Shown: positions 19,737 through 32,452 of the stretch, piece after piece
Position numbering within the stretch: the stretch's first letter is position 1
Layout of the letters: every line of letters starts with the position of its first letter
Assembly (NCBI GenBank): GCA_025201705.1
Contig: MU616653.1
Location: 1 to 64,000 of the forward strand
From: Dissophora ornata
Lineage: Eukaryota; Mortierellomycota; Mortierellomycetes; Mortierellales; Mortierellaceae
Length of the DNA stretch: 64,000 nucleotides
Direction: 5' to 3'
Position numbers and translations under genes: made by a program
Notes under the pieces: generated by a model
Database searches by the model: none
Told to the model about the DNA's origin: nothing
The model's input: the letters and a program-made list of their open reading frames with translations, nothing else

Positions 19737-21817
19737 TTATGCGGCCACCTCGATAGGAACCGCAGTCTCGACTTCCGTCGTCACCTCAGTCTCCTGCACC
19801 TCGGTCTCCTTCACCTCGGTCTCCTTCACAATCTCTTCCGTCACGACCGCGGCCTCGGTCTCGGTCGTTGTCTCTTCCACCACAGTCTCCTTCACGTCCT
19901 CTTCAACAGTAACGGTTTCCTTCTTGCTGCCGTAGGGGCGCACTGCACCGCTCAACCTCTGAAGAAGCGACGGCTTGCGCTCAAGCTTATCGGCGGTCGC
20001 CACAGTCTCGTCCGTGGTCGAGAGATCCACGCGCTGCTCGCCATCCTCGTTCGCAACACTGGCATCCGTACCCTCAATGTGCTCCACATGAGTTGATCCT
20101 TCGGCAGTGATCACGTCTTCGGTCGCGACCTCGCCTGATTTGACCTCCACTTCGTTCTTGTCCTTGCCCTTGGTGACGCGTGAGAAGAATCCGCCAGCGG
20201 ACTGAGAAGTTACCTCACCCTCAGCCGTGACAACGTCAGACAGATTCTTCTCTGATGACACCACGACCGTCTCTTCGTTGGGAATCGCCGCTGGAGCTGG
20301 GGCGGGAGCCTGAATTCAGAAAATTGGAAATAAACAGTCAGTATTAAAGTATCAAAGTATCAACACAGTAGTTGCAATCATTCCAGTGAGATCCTTACAG
20401 GCTTCTTGTGGAAGAGGCCGGCGAGGAAACCAGGCTTCTTCTCAGCAGCGGGAGGAGTAGCGGGGGCATCCGTCTTAGCCTCAGCGGACTTGGCCTTGCT
20501 AGCCTCCACAGCATCGTCGACGGCCTTCAATGCCTGGGCCTTGGCCTCATCAACCGCCAAGGGGTGTTCGGCTGGAGCTGGTGCAGGTTCCTCCGCCTTG
20601 GGTGCCTTCTTTCCAAACAGCTTGAATCCTCCGCTCTTGGCCTTGGGAGACTTGGGAGCCTCTGCTGGGGTGGCAGGTCCATCGGTGGTATGCGAGACCG
20701 CGTTCTCAGATTCGTGGGTCTTGAGTGCGTCGACATCATCGTCCTGAACGTGGGTCAGATCCTGCTTCTTCTCGGTCGAGACCTCGGTCGTGACACCATC
20801 GGCCTTCGTCTTCTCATGACTAGTCGCGACGGCGGAGAAACCAAAGAAGGATTTGCGTTTCTTGACAATAGGTGTGCCGTTCTCGATCTCAATATCGTCG
20901 GGCTCGCCATCCGAGTTGATCTCGTTGTCAGCGATGATGTTGGCAGAGTTCTTGGCATGCTCGAATGCCTCTCTTGCGACTAATAGTGTTCCGATGTATG
21001 CAAGTACAAACGCATGAGCATTATCTTCCTTTTTTTTTTTTTTTTGCTGGCCCAAGATTCATTGCCTCCTTTTGAGTGCGTCTTTCTTCATTCAGTCCTT
21101 ACCGAGTTTCTTGTACACCTCCTGGAACTGAGAACTACCATAAGGGTCACCTTCTGCCTTGGCTTCGTCGGATTTCTCCTTGATAGCCTTAACCCAGCCC
21201 TTTGCCTTCTGAGGCGACTCTGCCGAAAAGTGATAGTCGCGATTCTTGGTGCTAACGACAAAGGACTTGTTCTTGGTTGACTTTTCAACACGCTCCACAG
21301 AGTTCACATCCCGGAGATTAATGATACCCAAGACGTTTTGACGGTGCAGCTCGTCGTCGGACTTGTGGTAGTATAACAGACCAGTGCCCTTTGTGTTCGC
21401 TTGTGCCACGTTCACAAGTAGATCCCTGTTGGCTTCTTCATAAACCTCTTCGACTGTCTTTGCAGGAGCGGGAGCAGGGGCGTCTTTGGCATCTTTGGCA
21501 GGTGCCTTTCCTGCAGCGACCTCTGAAGGTGCTTCAGCAGGGGCCGCAGCCGTGGTAGGCTTCTTCTTGACGCGATGCTCATTTCGTTTATGAACGGCCT
21601 TGAGATTATCAAGGCTGACGGGCTCGGTACCAAAGGCAAAGTAACGCTTGTTCCAGGGGTTCAGGGGGTTGGTGCCGCGTTTCTGAAGATATCCACCTTC
21701 AATGTCGATATCCTCCTCCTCCTCTTCTTCTTCCTCGGTCTTTGCGGAGGGAGCAGTTTCGGCCTCGGCGACCTCGGCGACTTCAATCTCGACAACGGGT
21801 TCTTCCTTCTTGGTCAT
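19737..21817 (-). CDS. PH-domain protein, Meu6-like
   Basis: Model: exons 21103..21817, 20399..20979, 19737..20309; 622 residues. After an acidic Glu-rich start, a PH domain begins at GYLQKRGTNPLNPWNKRYFAF. The domain is interrupted by about 75 Ala/Pro/Lys residues before it resumes at GTGLLYYHKSDDE and ends at HFSAESPQKAKGWVKAIKEK. Exons 2 and 3 encode a long disordered tail rich in Glu, Ala, Lys and Thr with short FF/LF-plus-basic motifs (SFFGFS, FKLFGKK, LAGLFHKK, GFFSRVTKGK, LLQRLSG) and a terminal run of KETEV-type repeats. Architecture resembles fission-yeast Meu6 and related fungal PH proteins that sit on membranes; this relation is from memory of layout, not alignment. PH domains bind phosphoinositides or proteins. 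Confidence 0.7.
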
Positions 21818-24229
21818 TGGAGAGGGTATATTTGGAGAGTGAAAAGAAGAGCTGTTGTTCGGGATAGGTATATTTTTTTTTTGGGTTTTTTGCGTTCAAC
21901 GTTTACAGAAAAGCGTATGTCGGAGGCAAGTTTTGCGCGGGAAACAAAGACGGTTTATAGAAATTCAACTAGACGGAGGTGAAAGGGGTTAGTCGAATGA
22001 AAGCGACAGAGAGAGAGATGGAAGGTAGTGAGAGAAAGAGAGCAGAGGGGATGAACTGGACTGGTTGATCGTTACTGTTGCCGAACTTCCTACCCCTCTT
22101 TATAACAGGAAATCGGACACAGAATATAGAAATGAAGAAAGGGGCTAAACCCCCGGGGACATGACCAAACGCCTGAGCTGCAGCTTTATAATAGCAGCAG
22201 GTGGGGCGAGGAGGCAGAGAAGGAAAATAAGGAGTCAGATCAAAGACAGAGAGAGGCACGCCATGCGAAGACCTACCAACCAATCGAACGATTCGCCAAT
22301 GTACACTCACTCCACTTTGGCGGTAGTCTACGACCAAGCTGAATGGGGATTTGTTTATTTTTATTTTTTTGTTTGCCCCTATATCTCTCTAAGCTCAGGT
22401 CATTCATCAAACGCCAGGTCCAACTACAATGAGAATACGACCACTCAACTCAACAGACAAACATCACTCGGATCATACTCCTGGAAATAGGGTCAGGAGA
22501 GCTGCTCAAGTGGCACTAGGTGTCTGGTCGTTCAAACTCTTTTTTCTCTCGAGAGTAGTACAGTGTACTGTATATGCCACTCTAGCGCTCAAGACGAAGA
22601 GAAAAAAACGTCAGTGCGATCGCAAGCGCGTTGGTGTCCCCACAACAACAACAACAACAAAGACGCAGAGCTCCTATTGACATGGGTCCAGAAATGTCAC
22701 AAGGCACATCATCTGTTTATTCTTTTTGCACCCACTGTGACAAAAGCAGGGGGGTTGAAGGTTGGGTGGTATGTAACGCGTGGTCGTCCTCAATTTCTGC
22801 AAAACAGATAGACGATGAGCTGCTCCTCCGTCGAGCATGTTGTCATCCGGCATGAACAGGTAGAGTACCACTTCCAAAATCAGAAAGCGGGATACACACA
22901 TGCAGCACCAATATTTAATGTTGATGAAAGTGTGATCGAGAGGAAGAGAAAGGAGGGTTTTATGCATCACACATAGTGGTCTCAGAGACGGAGGGACGAG
23001 ACGCATCAACCATTGTCGGTTAATCATTGTATTTGTTTGCACGCGTCGCACATATTACAGATCCTCGAGCCGTCATTTGCAAACAACAGCAGCCGTGCAT
23101 AATCCTTCTCGATAACAACAGCATCGAACAAACAAGAACATGGCTTTTCGTGGACATTCCGGTCTTTGACCAACAATAGCACTCAGAGGTTTTCAAAGAA
23201 AGGTCACTCGCTTTTAACTGAGTACATGTGTAGCGATGGATAGCGAGCCGTTAGTATGAGGGTGCAGGCTGTGGACGCATGGGTGAAGTTGGGGGCGTGA
23301 ACGTTCAAAACGCGAAGTAAGGCGTGTGGGATTCTGAGCGATAATCTCCACGCAGTGACTGTGCGATGAAAATCTACCTGTGCGACACATTTTTTTTTTT
23401 TTTTTTTGCTGTATTTTGATTGCATATAAAAAATTTTCTACTCGAGCACCTGTTCGTCCTCCTTCTTTCCCTCTTCACTATCACTTCTCCCTGCTCTTCC
23501 TGTTTCCTATGTGGTAAGTCCGCGTGCGAGTTATACACATTCCACATCCATGCTTGCTTTGAATATCTTCCTGATGAAATAGTTGTACGTAAAATGATAC
23601 CCCGAACATACTATGTGGATCTTACGTAAACCAAATGGAATTCCTCGTTTCTGATCTTGTTCATCATCCCAAGCAACCTGTGGGGTCTGATCAGTCTTTG
23701 GTCAAAAACAGGCTCGAGAACATGTTTGCCTAACAGCCCTCTCATCCCTGTCTGCTTATTAGATCAGAACAAAGACCTTTTATCATGTTTCATGGGTCAC
23801 GCGGAAACAGGATTCAGATTCAGATTCAGAGATCAAATCAGATCAGCGATCGGTATGTTACCCCAGGATGCAACCAGTGTTCATATATGTGGCAATTGAT
23901 TCGTATGAGGAAATCTCCATACCGTTTCCTAGCGAGCACCTGAGCAAAAGAAACATGCACTACCATCTGACGATCCATCAAACATCCCACTCCTTGTTGT
24001 ATTAACAACATTGGTACCAGTGATTTGAAGTAATTGGGAAAGCGATATCTGACATTTCTCTTACCTTTTGTCTCAATCTCTTTCAGATGATTGTTTAGAT
24101 TGATTTATCTCCTTTCACGAGGATCACGAGTTGAGAGAACATGAATCTGTGCCCGTAAGTTCATCTTTCCACCTTCAATTGCCACTTCACCTTTTGAACG
24201 ATGTCTTTAAATGATGACACAATTTTCAG

Positions 24230-24286
24230 TTCTGCTTCCGACCTGAGACCGTGGTGGATAACCTTTTATACCAAAACTATTCTGAT
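24230..24286 (+). repeat. direct duplication, copy A
   Basis: Preceded by TTTTCAG; 57 bases with two mismatches to copy B at 24520-24576. Read from just after the CAG, it translates FCFRPETVVDN and on to YQNYSD. Confidence 0.85.
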
Positions 24287-24519
24287 TCCATCGACACGTC
24301 TTCAATACAGTCGATCAAAAAATATGGGAGAAAGTAATTGTATGCTAATCTTCTCTGTTATTCAATTGATCGACACAGGTACATTCATGGCGCCAGTCCA
24401 TTTCTCATTATCTCTGACCGAGAGTGATTCATCACAGCGTAAGTGAAATGATCATCTGAACTTCCATATAAAACAACACTTGCGATGCAAGTCAACAAAG
24501 TGATGACAAATTTTTTCAG

Positions 24520-24576
24520 TTCTGCTTCCGACCTGAGACCGTGGTGGATAACCCTTTATACCAAAATTATTCTGAT
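24520..24576 (+). repeat. direct duplication, copy B
   Basis: Copy of 24230-24286, 290 bases downstream, also preceded by TTTTCAG and by GATGACA. One difference changes Leu to Pro and the other is silent (Asn) in the frame that starts after CAG. Confidence 0.85.
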
Positions 24577-26404
24577 CCATTGTTAACTGCTCCAATGCAG
24601 CTACAATTTTTGCGAGAAAACGACACGTTGACGCGATATTAACAACATCGTCTTCCTATTGTATATTATAGTCATCGTTCATTCAAGCGCTGTATCTTCA
24701 TTCTCGGCGCGGTTCATTCTCGATGGTCATTGGTCAATTGATTTTTGGTATGTACGCGCCCCATCATCCCCGAATCCTTTCCCATGGGCAATATGATGTC
24801 TTTATCGATCATCCGTGTTTCATCTGACTTACTCTAGAAGACAAATTTGATCTCTGATACCCCTACCTCTACAATCGAAACTTGTTTGTAATGTTGAGAT
24901 GACTGCATTGACTAACTATAAGTTTTGTCGATATCGTTATCTAGGTCACGCCATTGACTCGCTTGGATTCCCGCGTCGTTCAAGTTTGGATTGCAAGGTA
25001 TGTAATCATTTTCATCCCATATTTTGTTACGCAAGACGCGTGGCCAAATGATGATAACTAGTTAAATCCATTCTATGAGGGTGCTACATTTCCTTCTGAG
25101 CATGTTCTGGCGAATCTTTCGAGGTTTTCTTGACTGAGGAGTTGGTCCATGTGAAGGGGAGGTGGGAGTCTTTTCTTGTTGGCCTTGCTCTCTATCGGCT
25201 TCATCGTTTTTGTCTGATGAGAGAAGGAGGTTGATTCTGAGAATGACTGGCGGGAATAAGTTCAGGTCGCTCCGGGCTGTGCTCTCTGGGGGAACAGTAG
25301 TTCCTCGTCAAGTGCAGTGGGCGACCCCAGTAATGGGGTTCGCCGGGACGTCTCTAGACGTTTTTGGATGCAAATGGCGGTCTTGTCCATGCTTGTTCGT
25401 TTGATGTATCCCAAATTCTTCTTGTTGCGACATTGCGGTGGCTGTGACGAGGTTTGGCTGGAGGATCGACTTTTCCATGCACCTACAGATTAAAACTAGC
25501 TCCTGACTCAGCCTATATTCGACGCATCTCTTGGTGTTGTTTCGAAATGAAAAGAATGAACGTTTGTAACTGACCATGCGTTTTTCACTTTTCATTGATA
25601 TTTTGTTTGCATCTAGGTAAGTGTTTCGTAGACCAGAGCGTTCTATCAAGGCATACAGGTATATGAAATAAACCAGGTGTTGTGTCTCCCGTGGCTCGTT
25701 TTTCCCTTCCCTGCATTTCAAAACACACTCCATGGAATTGGTCTAGATGTAGCTCCTACGATGGGAGTGTTACAACAGACGCAGCAATCCCTTTTACAAA
25801 ACCATGCCGATACTCTAATGACCAGTGCTTTCCATCATTGGCTGTTTTTTTTTCACGGCAAAGAGCAAAAGAACCTTTACTCACGCTCGGCATCACTTTA
25901 AGTGGTTCTATCTGCCGTTGTCGTCTACGAGAAGTTCAATATTCCCTTCCCCCTTCCCCCTCTTTTTTTTTTTGTATTCGGTAGACATTGCAAACGAAAT
26001 AAAAGTGTTTATAAAAAAAATGTTTTTCCGTAATGTGTAACTGCGTCTTTTGTTGCGCCGTGGATGTAGTCTATGCATTCATGACTGATTGTGAGTTGAT
26101 ACTTGATTGCTTGAGATACGCCGCTTTGGCAAGCACAAGGTTTTCTCCAGAGAGCTCTTGGGAAAACAAGGGCAAGTAATAATGACACAGGATTGAATCT
26201 AGCCCTCTCTAGATGAAATCGACTGAGGAAACATGTCTCGTTTTGACACAGGGTTCCGCAGTTAATTTTCATTTAGAAAGGGCCGGATTCGAGCCTTGCA
26301 AAGGAGCAAAGGGTGGCACTGTGGTTGCGCACTTTGTTTTAAAAGATCAACTGATCAGCACATCTCATTCACAAAAAAAACCCCCCCATTCAAAGAGCGG
26401 AGGA

Positions 26405-26415
26405 TATATATAAAA
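26405..26415 (+). promoter_or_regulatory. TATA box of the ABC transporter gene
   Basis: TATATATAAAA about 40 bases before the ATG at 26455, implying a very short leader. Confidence 0.5.
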
Positions 26416-26454
26416 GGTCGCACTGCACAGCGGTAAAGAGCCAATATCACCACA

Positions 26455-29400
26455 ATGGCTCAGTCTCCGTCCGCCTCGCAGCCATTGATCTCCACCCAGA
26501 GTTCTCGGAACACCCCCAGCAGCTCTGGAACCTATGGATCGACCACCGCAACAGCAACTGGACCATCCAATACCGAGGATGCGAAATTAAGCCCAGAGGC
26601 CACTGCCTCCTATTTCAGCCAGATCACTCTATCCTGGATGACCCCGATCTTCAAGATTGGATATCGCCGCCAATTGCAGGAGGGCGATATTTATGAAATG
26701 TTGCCCAAACGCAGGGCTGAGATCCTGGGTCGACAGTTGAGAGAGTGCTGGGATGAAGAGCGGAGAAAAGCACAAGTGAAGGGACGAAAACCTTCGCTGT
26801 TGAGGGCCATGGCTTGGTTTATTCTGCCGCATTATTGGTTTGCGCAAGTGTGCCTCGTTATATCTGGTAAACAAAATTAATCCTTTGAGACAGCATCGGG
26901 GACACGACTATGGTACAAGACGCAAAAAAAACTCAACTACTAGGATATATTTTATTTGTCGCTATTGTTGCAATAGATAACCTTTCAAGACTTGTTCCTT
27001 TCATTGTTCTCTGGGTAATGTTTGTATCCACTTTCTGTGAGGGATCACCATGATTTTCTTCATGCTGCATGAGCATTAACAAACAACTTTGCTCAAACAG
27101 ATCATCGTCTTTCTGCAAGATACACAAGACGAAACCAGACCATCGCCACCACCGGTATGGTATGGCTATGGCCTAGCCGTACTACTCCTATTCACCTGCA
27201 TGTCCCAGAGCGTGCTTGCTCATATCTGGACCATGAACAGTGTACGGACCGGTACCCTTCTTCGCACCGCGCTAACTGACATGATTTTCCGAAAGGCTAC
27301 CACCATGTCCTCCAAAGCCCGCCTAGAATTCCCTGACGGCACTATTTTCAATATGATGGCAACGGATGCGTCACGGATCGACGCCACTGTAGAAGGAATG
27401 GTCCTTTTGATAGCAGTGCCGATCGCTTGTCTGATAACAGTAGCAATGTTGATGTACTTGATGGGACCGTCGGCGTTATTGGGGACGTTTGTGTTGATTT
27501 TGGTGAACCCGTTGCAGGCTTGGGCTATGACGGCATTGAACCCGATTCGAGATAAGGCATCGAAGCTTACGGATACGAGGATTAGAATGGTAACAGAGAT
27601 CTTGCAGGGGATCAAGGTCATCAAGTTCTTTACTTTCGAGCCAAGGTACAGTAAAAAGAAGGTGAGAGTTTACGCGCCTTGTGTCTATCGTTAATTTGGT
27701 CCGCGCTGACACGTTTTTTTTTTTTTAGTTTCTTGAAAAAAGTATCTGATATTCGACTTTCAGAGCTGAAATGTCTGTCGTTGTTGATGCAAGTCCGCGG
27801 ATTCATCTACAGCACGTCCTCTGTAAGTCTACCTTGCTTTCACATTTCGCGCATAACTCTGGTGGAAATTATATGTAGCGATTGATCTAACATCCCAAGT
27901 ACAACACAGTCGTTGCCTATTTTCGCCTCAGCCCTCTCCTTCGTTCTCTATGTGGCGCTTGGCAACGAACTCGATGCCAAGATTGTCTTCCCAGCAATGA
28001 CTCTCTTCACAGGTCTGCGTGTGCCCTTGCTGGTCTTGCCATACTGTTATAGCGATGCATCAGATGCTTGGGTCAGCACCAAACGTATCGAACGGTTCCT
28101 CTTGTCGTCCGACACACAGCCCTTACCACCTGTTGATCCTGCACACGAGTACGCGCTCAGTTTCAGGGGTGCTAATTTCTATTGGGATCAGCTACCCAGC
28201 ACAACTTCTCCCTCGGCCGACTCCTCTGACTCCCCCGACTCCTCGATATCTTCTACCAGCGGTCATGCTTCTATTGACGACGAAGCAATTGGAGAGGAGC
28301 AGCAGCCTTTGTTGTCGGGACGCGATCTGGATGAATCAGATGCGGAGGTGATACCGTTTTTGAAGGATATCAACATAAACATCCCACGTGGAGCCCTCGT
28401 CGCCGTGGTTGGGCCTGTCGGAAGTGGCAAGTCCTCATTGCTCCAAGCGATGGTCGGAAACATGATGAAGAGCCAAGGCGAGGTTATCCGTGGCGCCACC
28501 ATCAGTTATGCATCTCAGACACCCTGGATCCAAAACTCCACCATCCGCAACAACATCTTGTTCGACACAGCTTGGGATGAAGAACGGTATTGGAGAGTGG
28601 TCAAGGCTTGTTCATTGGAGAAGGATTTATCAAATATGCCATCGGGTGACGAGACCGAAATTGGTGAACGAGGCGTCAACTTGTCAGGCGGTCAGAAGGC
28701 GCGTCTGTCCTTGGCTAGGAGCGTATATTACGACGCGGAGATTGTGATCATGGACGACCCACTTTCAGCAGTGGACGCACATGTGGGCAAGAGGCTTTGG
28801 GAGGATTGCGTTCTTAACGAACTGGGGAAGAAGACGAGGGTGATTGCGACTCATCAATTGCATGTGCTCCCGAACGTAGATTATGTGATCTGCATGAAGC
28901 ATGGTCGAGTGGCCGAACAAGGAACATTCCAGGGTCTTATGGCCAATGAGGGAGATTTCTACAAGTTGATGAAGCAATATGGTGGAAGACATCATCACCA
29001 TCTCCATCATCAAGGTCAAAGTGCAGATGGATCTGTGTCACGCACAGTTCTCAAGAGGAGTAGATCTTCGGCAGACAAGGTTCTGGTAGCAGACGTGATC
29101 GTGGAGAGCGACGATGATATTACAGTGCTGTCAGAGTCCGAATCAGAATCTGGAGACGAAGCCGAGAAGCCGATCGTGCAGAGTCAAATGACAGAGGAAG
29201 AGAGGGCCTATGGCGCGGTATCATCACAGGTCTACAAAAGCTACTTTAATCTCAGTGGCTACTTCAACTGGGTGGTGATCGTGGTCTTGCTGTCTCTTCA
29301 GCAAGCTGTCGGTGTCGCGTAAGTTCAGAATGGGAGAAGACAAAGTCGCAAGCGACACGACCTGACTATGATATCGATACTGATTTGCTAATGTTCCCGC

Positions 29401-31373
29401 GTGCTCTGCTTGTTCATGACAGCATGAGCGTATGGTTGAGTTTCTGGACTGAACACAAGTTTGATCTGCAGACTTGGACCTATATCGATGTCTATCTAGG
29501 CACTGGTATTGTGCAATTGCTTATTGTCATGACCGGTTCGTTCATGCTGGTTGTGGTAGTCATCAAATCCTCAAGGATTATGCACGATAAGGCATTCATC
29601 AGCGTGTTGTACTCGCCAATGTCGTTCTTCGATACTACACCTGTGGGACGCATCCTCAACAGGTATGCTCCTTAACTTTCAAGTCATAAAAATGCGGCGG
29701 CAAGGGCGTGCTTCTTTGTTGTTAACGGTCTCCGATGGATTCTCCGTACGTTATTTTCAAAAGGTTTAGTAAGGATGTGAATACAATCGACAACACGTTG
29801 ATGGGCGCCATCAACTCGTTCCTGATTGCGATTACCGGAATAATCAGTGTTCTCATCCTATCGGCCATCTTCCTGCCTTGGATGACGCCTATCATGATCC
29901 CCCTCTTCATCGTCTACTATTTGGCCGCGCTCTATTACCAACGTACTAGTCGCGAACTGAAGCGCCTCGATGCCCTCCTCCGATCCCATCTCTTCTCGTA
30001 CTTTTCAGAGACATTGTCTGGTCTGGGTACCCTCAAGGCTTATCATCGGCATGGGATCGACAACGCCATAGGTCGCAACCAACACAACCTTGACAGGTTC
30101 AACAAGGCATACTACCACCTGATAATGGGCATGCGCTGGATCGGTATCCGTGTCTATACAGTGGGCCATCTCATCAATTTTGCATGCGTAGTCCTGATTG
30201 TCTGGGGTCGAAATAGTATTGACCCATCGACTGCAGGTCTTGTATTGAGTTACCTTGCAAGATTATCATCGGAGATGGGTTGGGCAATTCATTGTTTTGC
30301 CAATGTGGAGAACAACATGAACTCTGCAGAACGACTGTTGTATTATGCGGAAAGCTTGGAACAAGAACCCCCGGCCGATATCCCGGATTGTAAACCTGAA
30401 AAAACCTGGCCGAGTCAGGGCCAGATCTCGTTTAATAATGTGTCGATGCGGTATCGACCTGGGTTGCCTCTTGTTTTGAACAATATTTCGTTCGATATCC
30501 AGCCTGGACATTTGGTTGGCGTCGTTGGTAGGACGGGTGCTGGGAAATCCTCATTAATTCAGGCACTGTTCCTGTTAGTGGAGTTGGAGTCTGGAGGTGT
30601 GGTGATCGACGGGATTGAGACTGATAAGATTGGAACCGCGGATTTGAGGTCGAAGATCGCAATTATTCCTCAGGACCCGGTGTTGTTTCAGGGTACTTTT
30701 AGGTACAATTTGGATCCGTTGGGCAGGCACACGGATCAAGAGCTGTGGAAGGCGTTGGAGATTGGAGATATAAAGGCCTACGTGCAACAGCAGGATGGTG
30801 GATTGGATGCGATGATCACGTCACAGGGCGAAAACTTGAGCGTTGGACAGAGGCAGTTGGTGTGCCTCTCTCGGGCCTTGCTTGCAAAGTCCAAGATCGT
30901 TGTTCTTGACGAAGGTATGGAAGATGAATATGTTTCGTCTCTTTCAGATAAGTATTATGGAAATGAGAGGCATATTCTAATATTTTATTTTGTCCCTTTC
31001 TCTCTTTTAGCAACTGCAAGTGTTGACCTGGCAACGGACAGCCTGATCCAGAAGGCCATTCGTGTAGGATTCGCAGACTCGACGGTGATTACAATCGCGC
31101 ACAGACTCAACACGGTCGTTGACTATCATCGGTATGAGTTTATTTCATTTTAGCAGCTAGGCTGTTGTGCACCGCTACTGGATTGTATTCCTGGCGAACC
31201 AACTTTTTTTTTTTTGCATGGCGAATAGGATTTTGGTGATGGATCAAGGACAGGTGGCCGAGTATGATACTCCACGCAAGTTGCTCCGCAATCACAATTC
31301 GGTATTCTCAAAGATGGTGGACGAGACAGGAACAACCAATGCGGCACTGCTTCGATCACTTGCTGGATGCTGA
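26455..31373 (+). CDS. ABCC/MRP-type full ABC transporter (YOR1-like)
   Basis: Model: exons 26455..26866, 26977..27014, 27101..27645, 27729..27822, 27910..29318, 29423..29662, 29764..30914, 31011..31131, 31229..31373; 1384 residues, every junction GT-AG and in phase. No TMD0; the protein enters the ABCC core at ITLSWMTPIFKIGYRR. NBD1 has Walker A GPVGSGKSS (about 531), signature LSGGQKARLSLARS and Walker B IVIMDDPLSAVD, with Asp for the catalytic Glu, the usual ABCC asymmetry. NBD2 has Walker A GRTGAGKSS (about 1168), signature LSVGQRQLVCLSRALL and Walker B VLDEATASVD, which is split by intron 8. The linker has a His-rich patch (RHHHHLHHQ) and acidic Ser-rich stretch. Likely an ATP-driven exporter of organic anions, conjugates or drugs at plasma or vacuolar membrane; substrate unknown. 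Confidence 0.9.
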
Positions 31374-31786
31374 GCATCTAAAATGATAAAAATAGACCGA
31401 TCGTTTTATCAGAGCTGAGACCTTCTCCAAGCTCGACTTGGACACTATGAACACGTAGCGAGACCATTCGGAGTAACAGGCAGATTTGCAACAGGATAAG
31501 CCACGTGTTAACACTATACAAGAACCGATCTGGCAAGATCATAATAAAGTAGCTTTTTCCGCCCTTTCCTGTTACACATTGGAAGGATCATAAACGAAGA
31601 ACAACAACACACGAAGACCTCCGGAAGGACATATCCGAAGTCTCTTCATATGAATACGGCCGGTACCACCTCTATTTAAGGACCACCTACCAGCCACACG
31701 CACCTTCGTCCCCTCGAACACATTAAAGGCACAAATTTACAGCGTCGAGCAGTACGTCCGCTAATCCTCCACGAAGCCTCAGTGAT
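31374..31786. other. possible 5' part of a decayed LTR element
   Basis: Between the transporter stop and the gag relic. It has TATTTAAGG near 31673-31681 and AATAAAG near 31543, arranged as in an LTR with promoter and polyadenylation signals, but no matching second LTR was found within the window. Confidence 0.3.
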
Positions 31787-32452
31787 ATGGATATCGATTC
31801 GGTCAAGGTGAAAAAGAATAATACTAAGAACTGCACTGAATGTGGAGCTTTCGACCATCGAGCAGTGCAATGCCTGGAGAATGGAGTCCACGGCTCCGGC
31901 TCCTGTCTCTGTTGCGGTCAGACGGATCATATAATCCGCGACTGACCTTAGAAGAGAACAACTATGAGTGCAATTATCGTATGCGAAGCTCCAACCGAGG
32001 TAATTACGAATGAAACTTCATCTTTCAAGAACGTTACCCCGGAAGGCGATCTCGCCAACCTTCCGAACCCCTTTTTAGTTCGCGTTATGATTGGAAATGA
32101 GGCATTGACAGTCCTCATCGATGGTGGAAGTCAGCCTAACGCGATCGGATTCGGAATCTTGGAACGCATAAGAGCCCGACATCCTCTCTTGTTTAACAAT
32201 TTCAAACTTTACTCTGGGACACCTCCCGGTGAAGCAGCCAATAAGTCTTCCTTGGGAATCCTTGGGTCCGTTGTCATAACATTTACCCTCGGAGACTTTA
32301 TCCACGATGAACCTTTTGTCATCATGGAACAGTTGTGTCACGACGCATATCTGGGACTACCCTGGCTTAACAAATACGACTCTCACGTTCAGCATAGGAA
32401 TCAAGTCGTTACTTGGAGAGCTGACGAAAAGGACCACTCACTTTCACACTAG
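31787..32452 (+). pseudogene. LTR retrotransposon gag zinc knuckles plus retropepsin-like protease relic
   Basis: Starting at ATG 31787 the frame encodes two zinc knuckles: CTECGAFDHRAVQC (complete C-x2-C-x4-H-x4-C) and CLCCGQTDHIIRD, whose final Cys position is TGA. A TAG follows three bases later; then, still in the same frame, ATG 31964 opens a 162-residue stretch with a retropepsin-like core: VLIDGGSQPNAIG (D-G-G for D-S/T-G) and later YLGLPWLNKY. This gag-then-protease order is typical of Ty3-type elements. Reverse transcriptase, RNase H and integrase are absent downstream. The stops and missing domains make it a relic. Confidence 0.6.

Larger units (their letters stand above)
21818..26454. 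other. long gene-poor region
   Basis: About 4.6 kb without a supported gene. It holds the PH gene upstream region, a CAA repeat near 22640-22660, a T run at about 23391-23407, ATTCAG triplication near 23813-23830, an exon-like 57-base direct duplication (24230-24286 and 24520-24576), a hairpin at 25320-25344, and the ABC transporter promoter with a TATA box. Splice-like GTAAGT and TTTCAG motifs are frequent between 24100 and 25030, so a decayed or very intron-rich gene could lie there, but I could not join a reading frame. Confidence 0.5.

Noticed and set aside
26240..26320. tRNA-like GGATTCGAGCC sequence
   Set aside because: No matching acceptor, D or anticodon stems could be formed on either strand.
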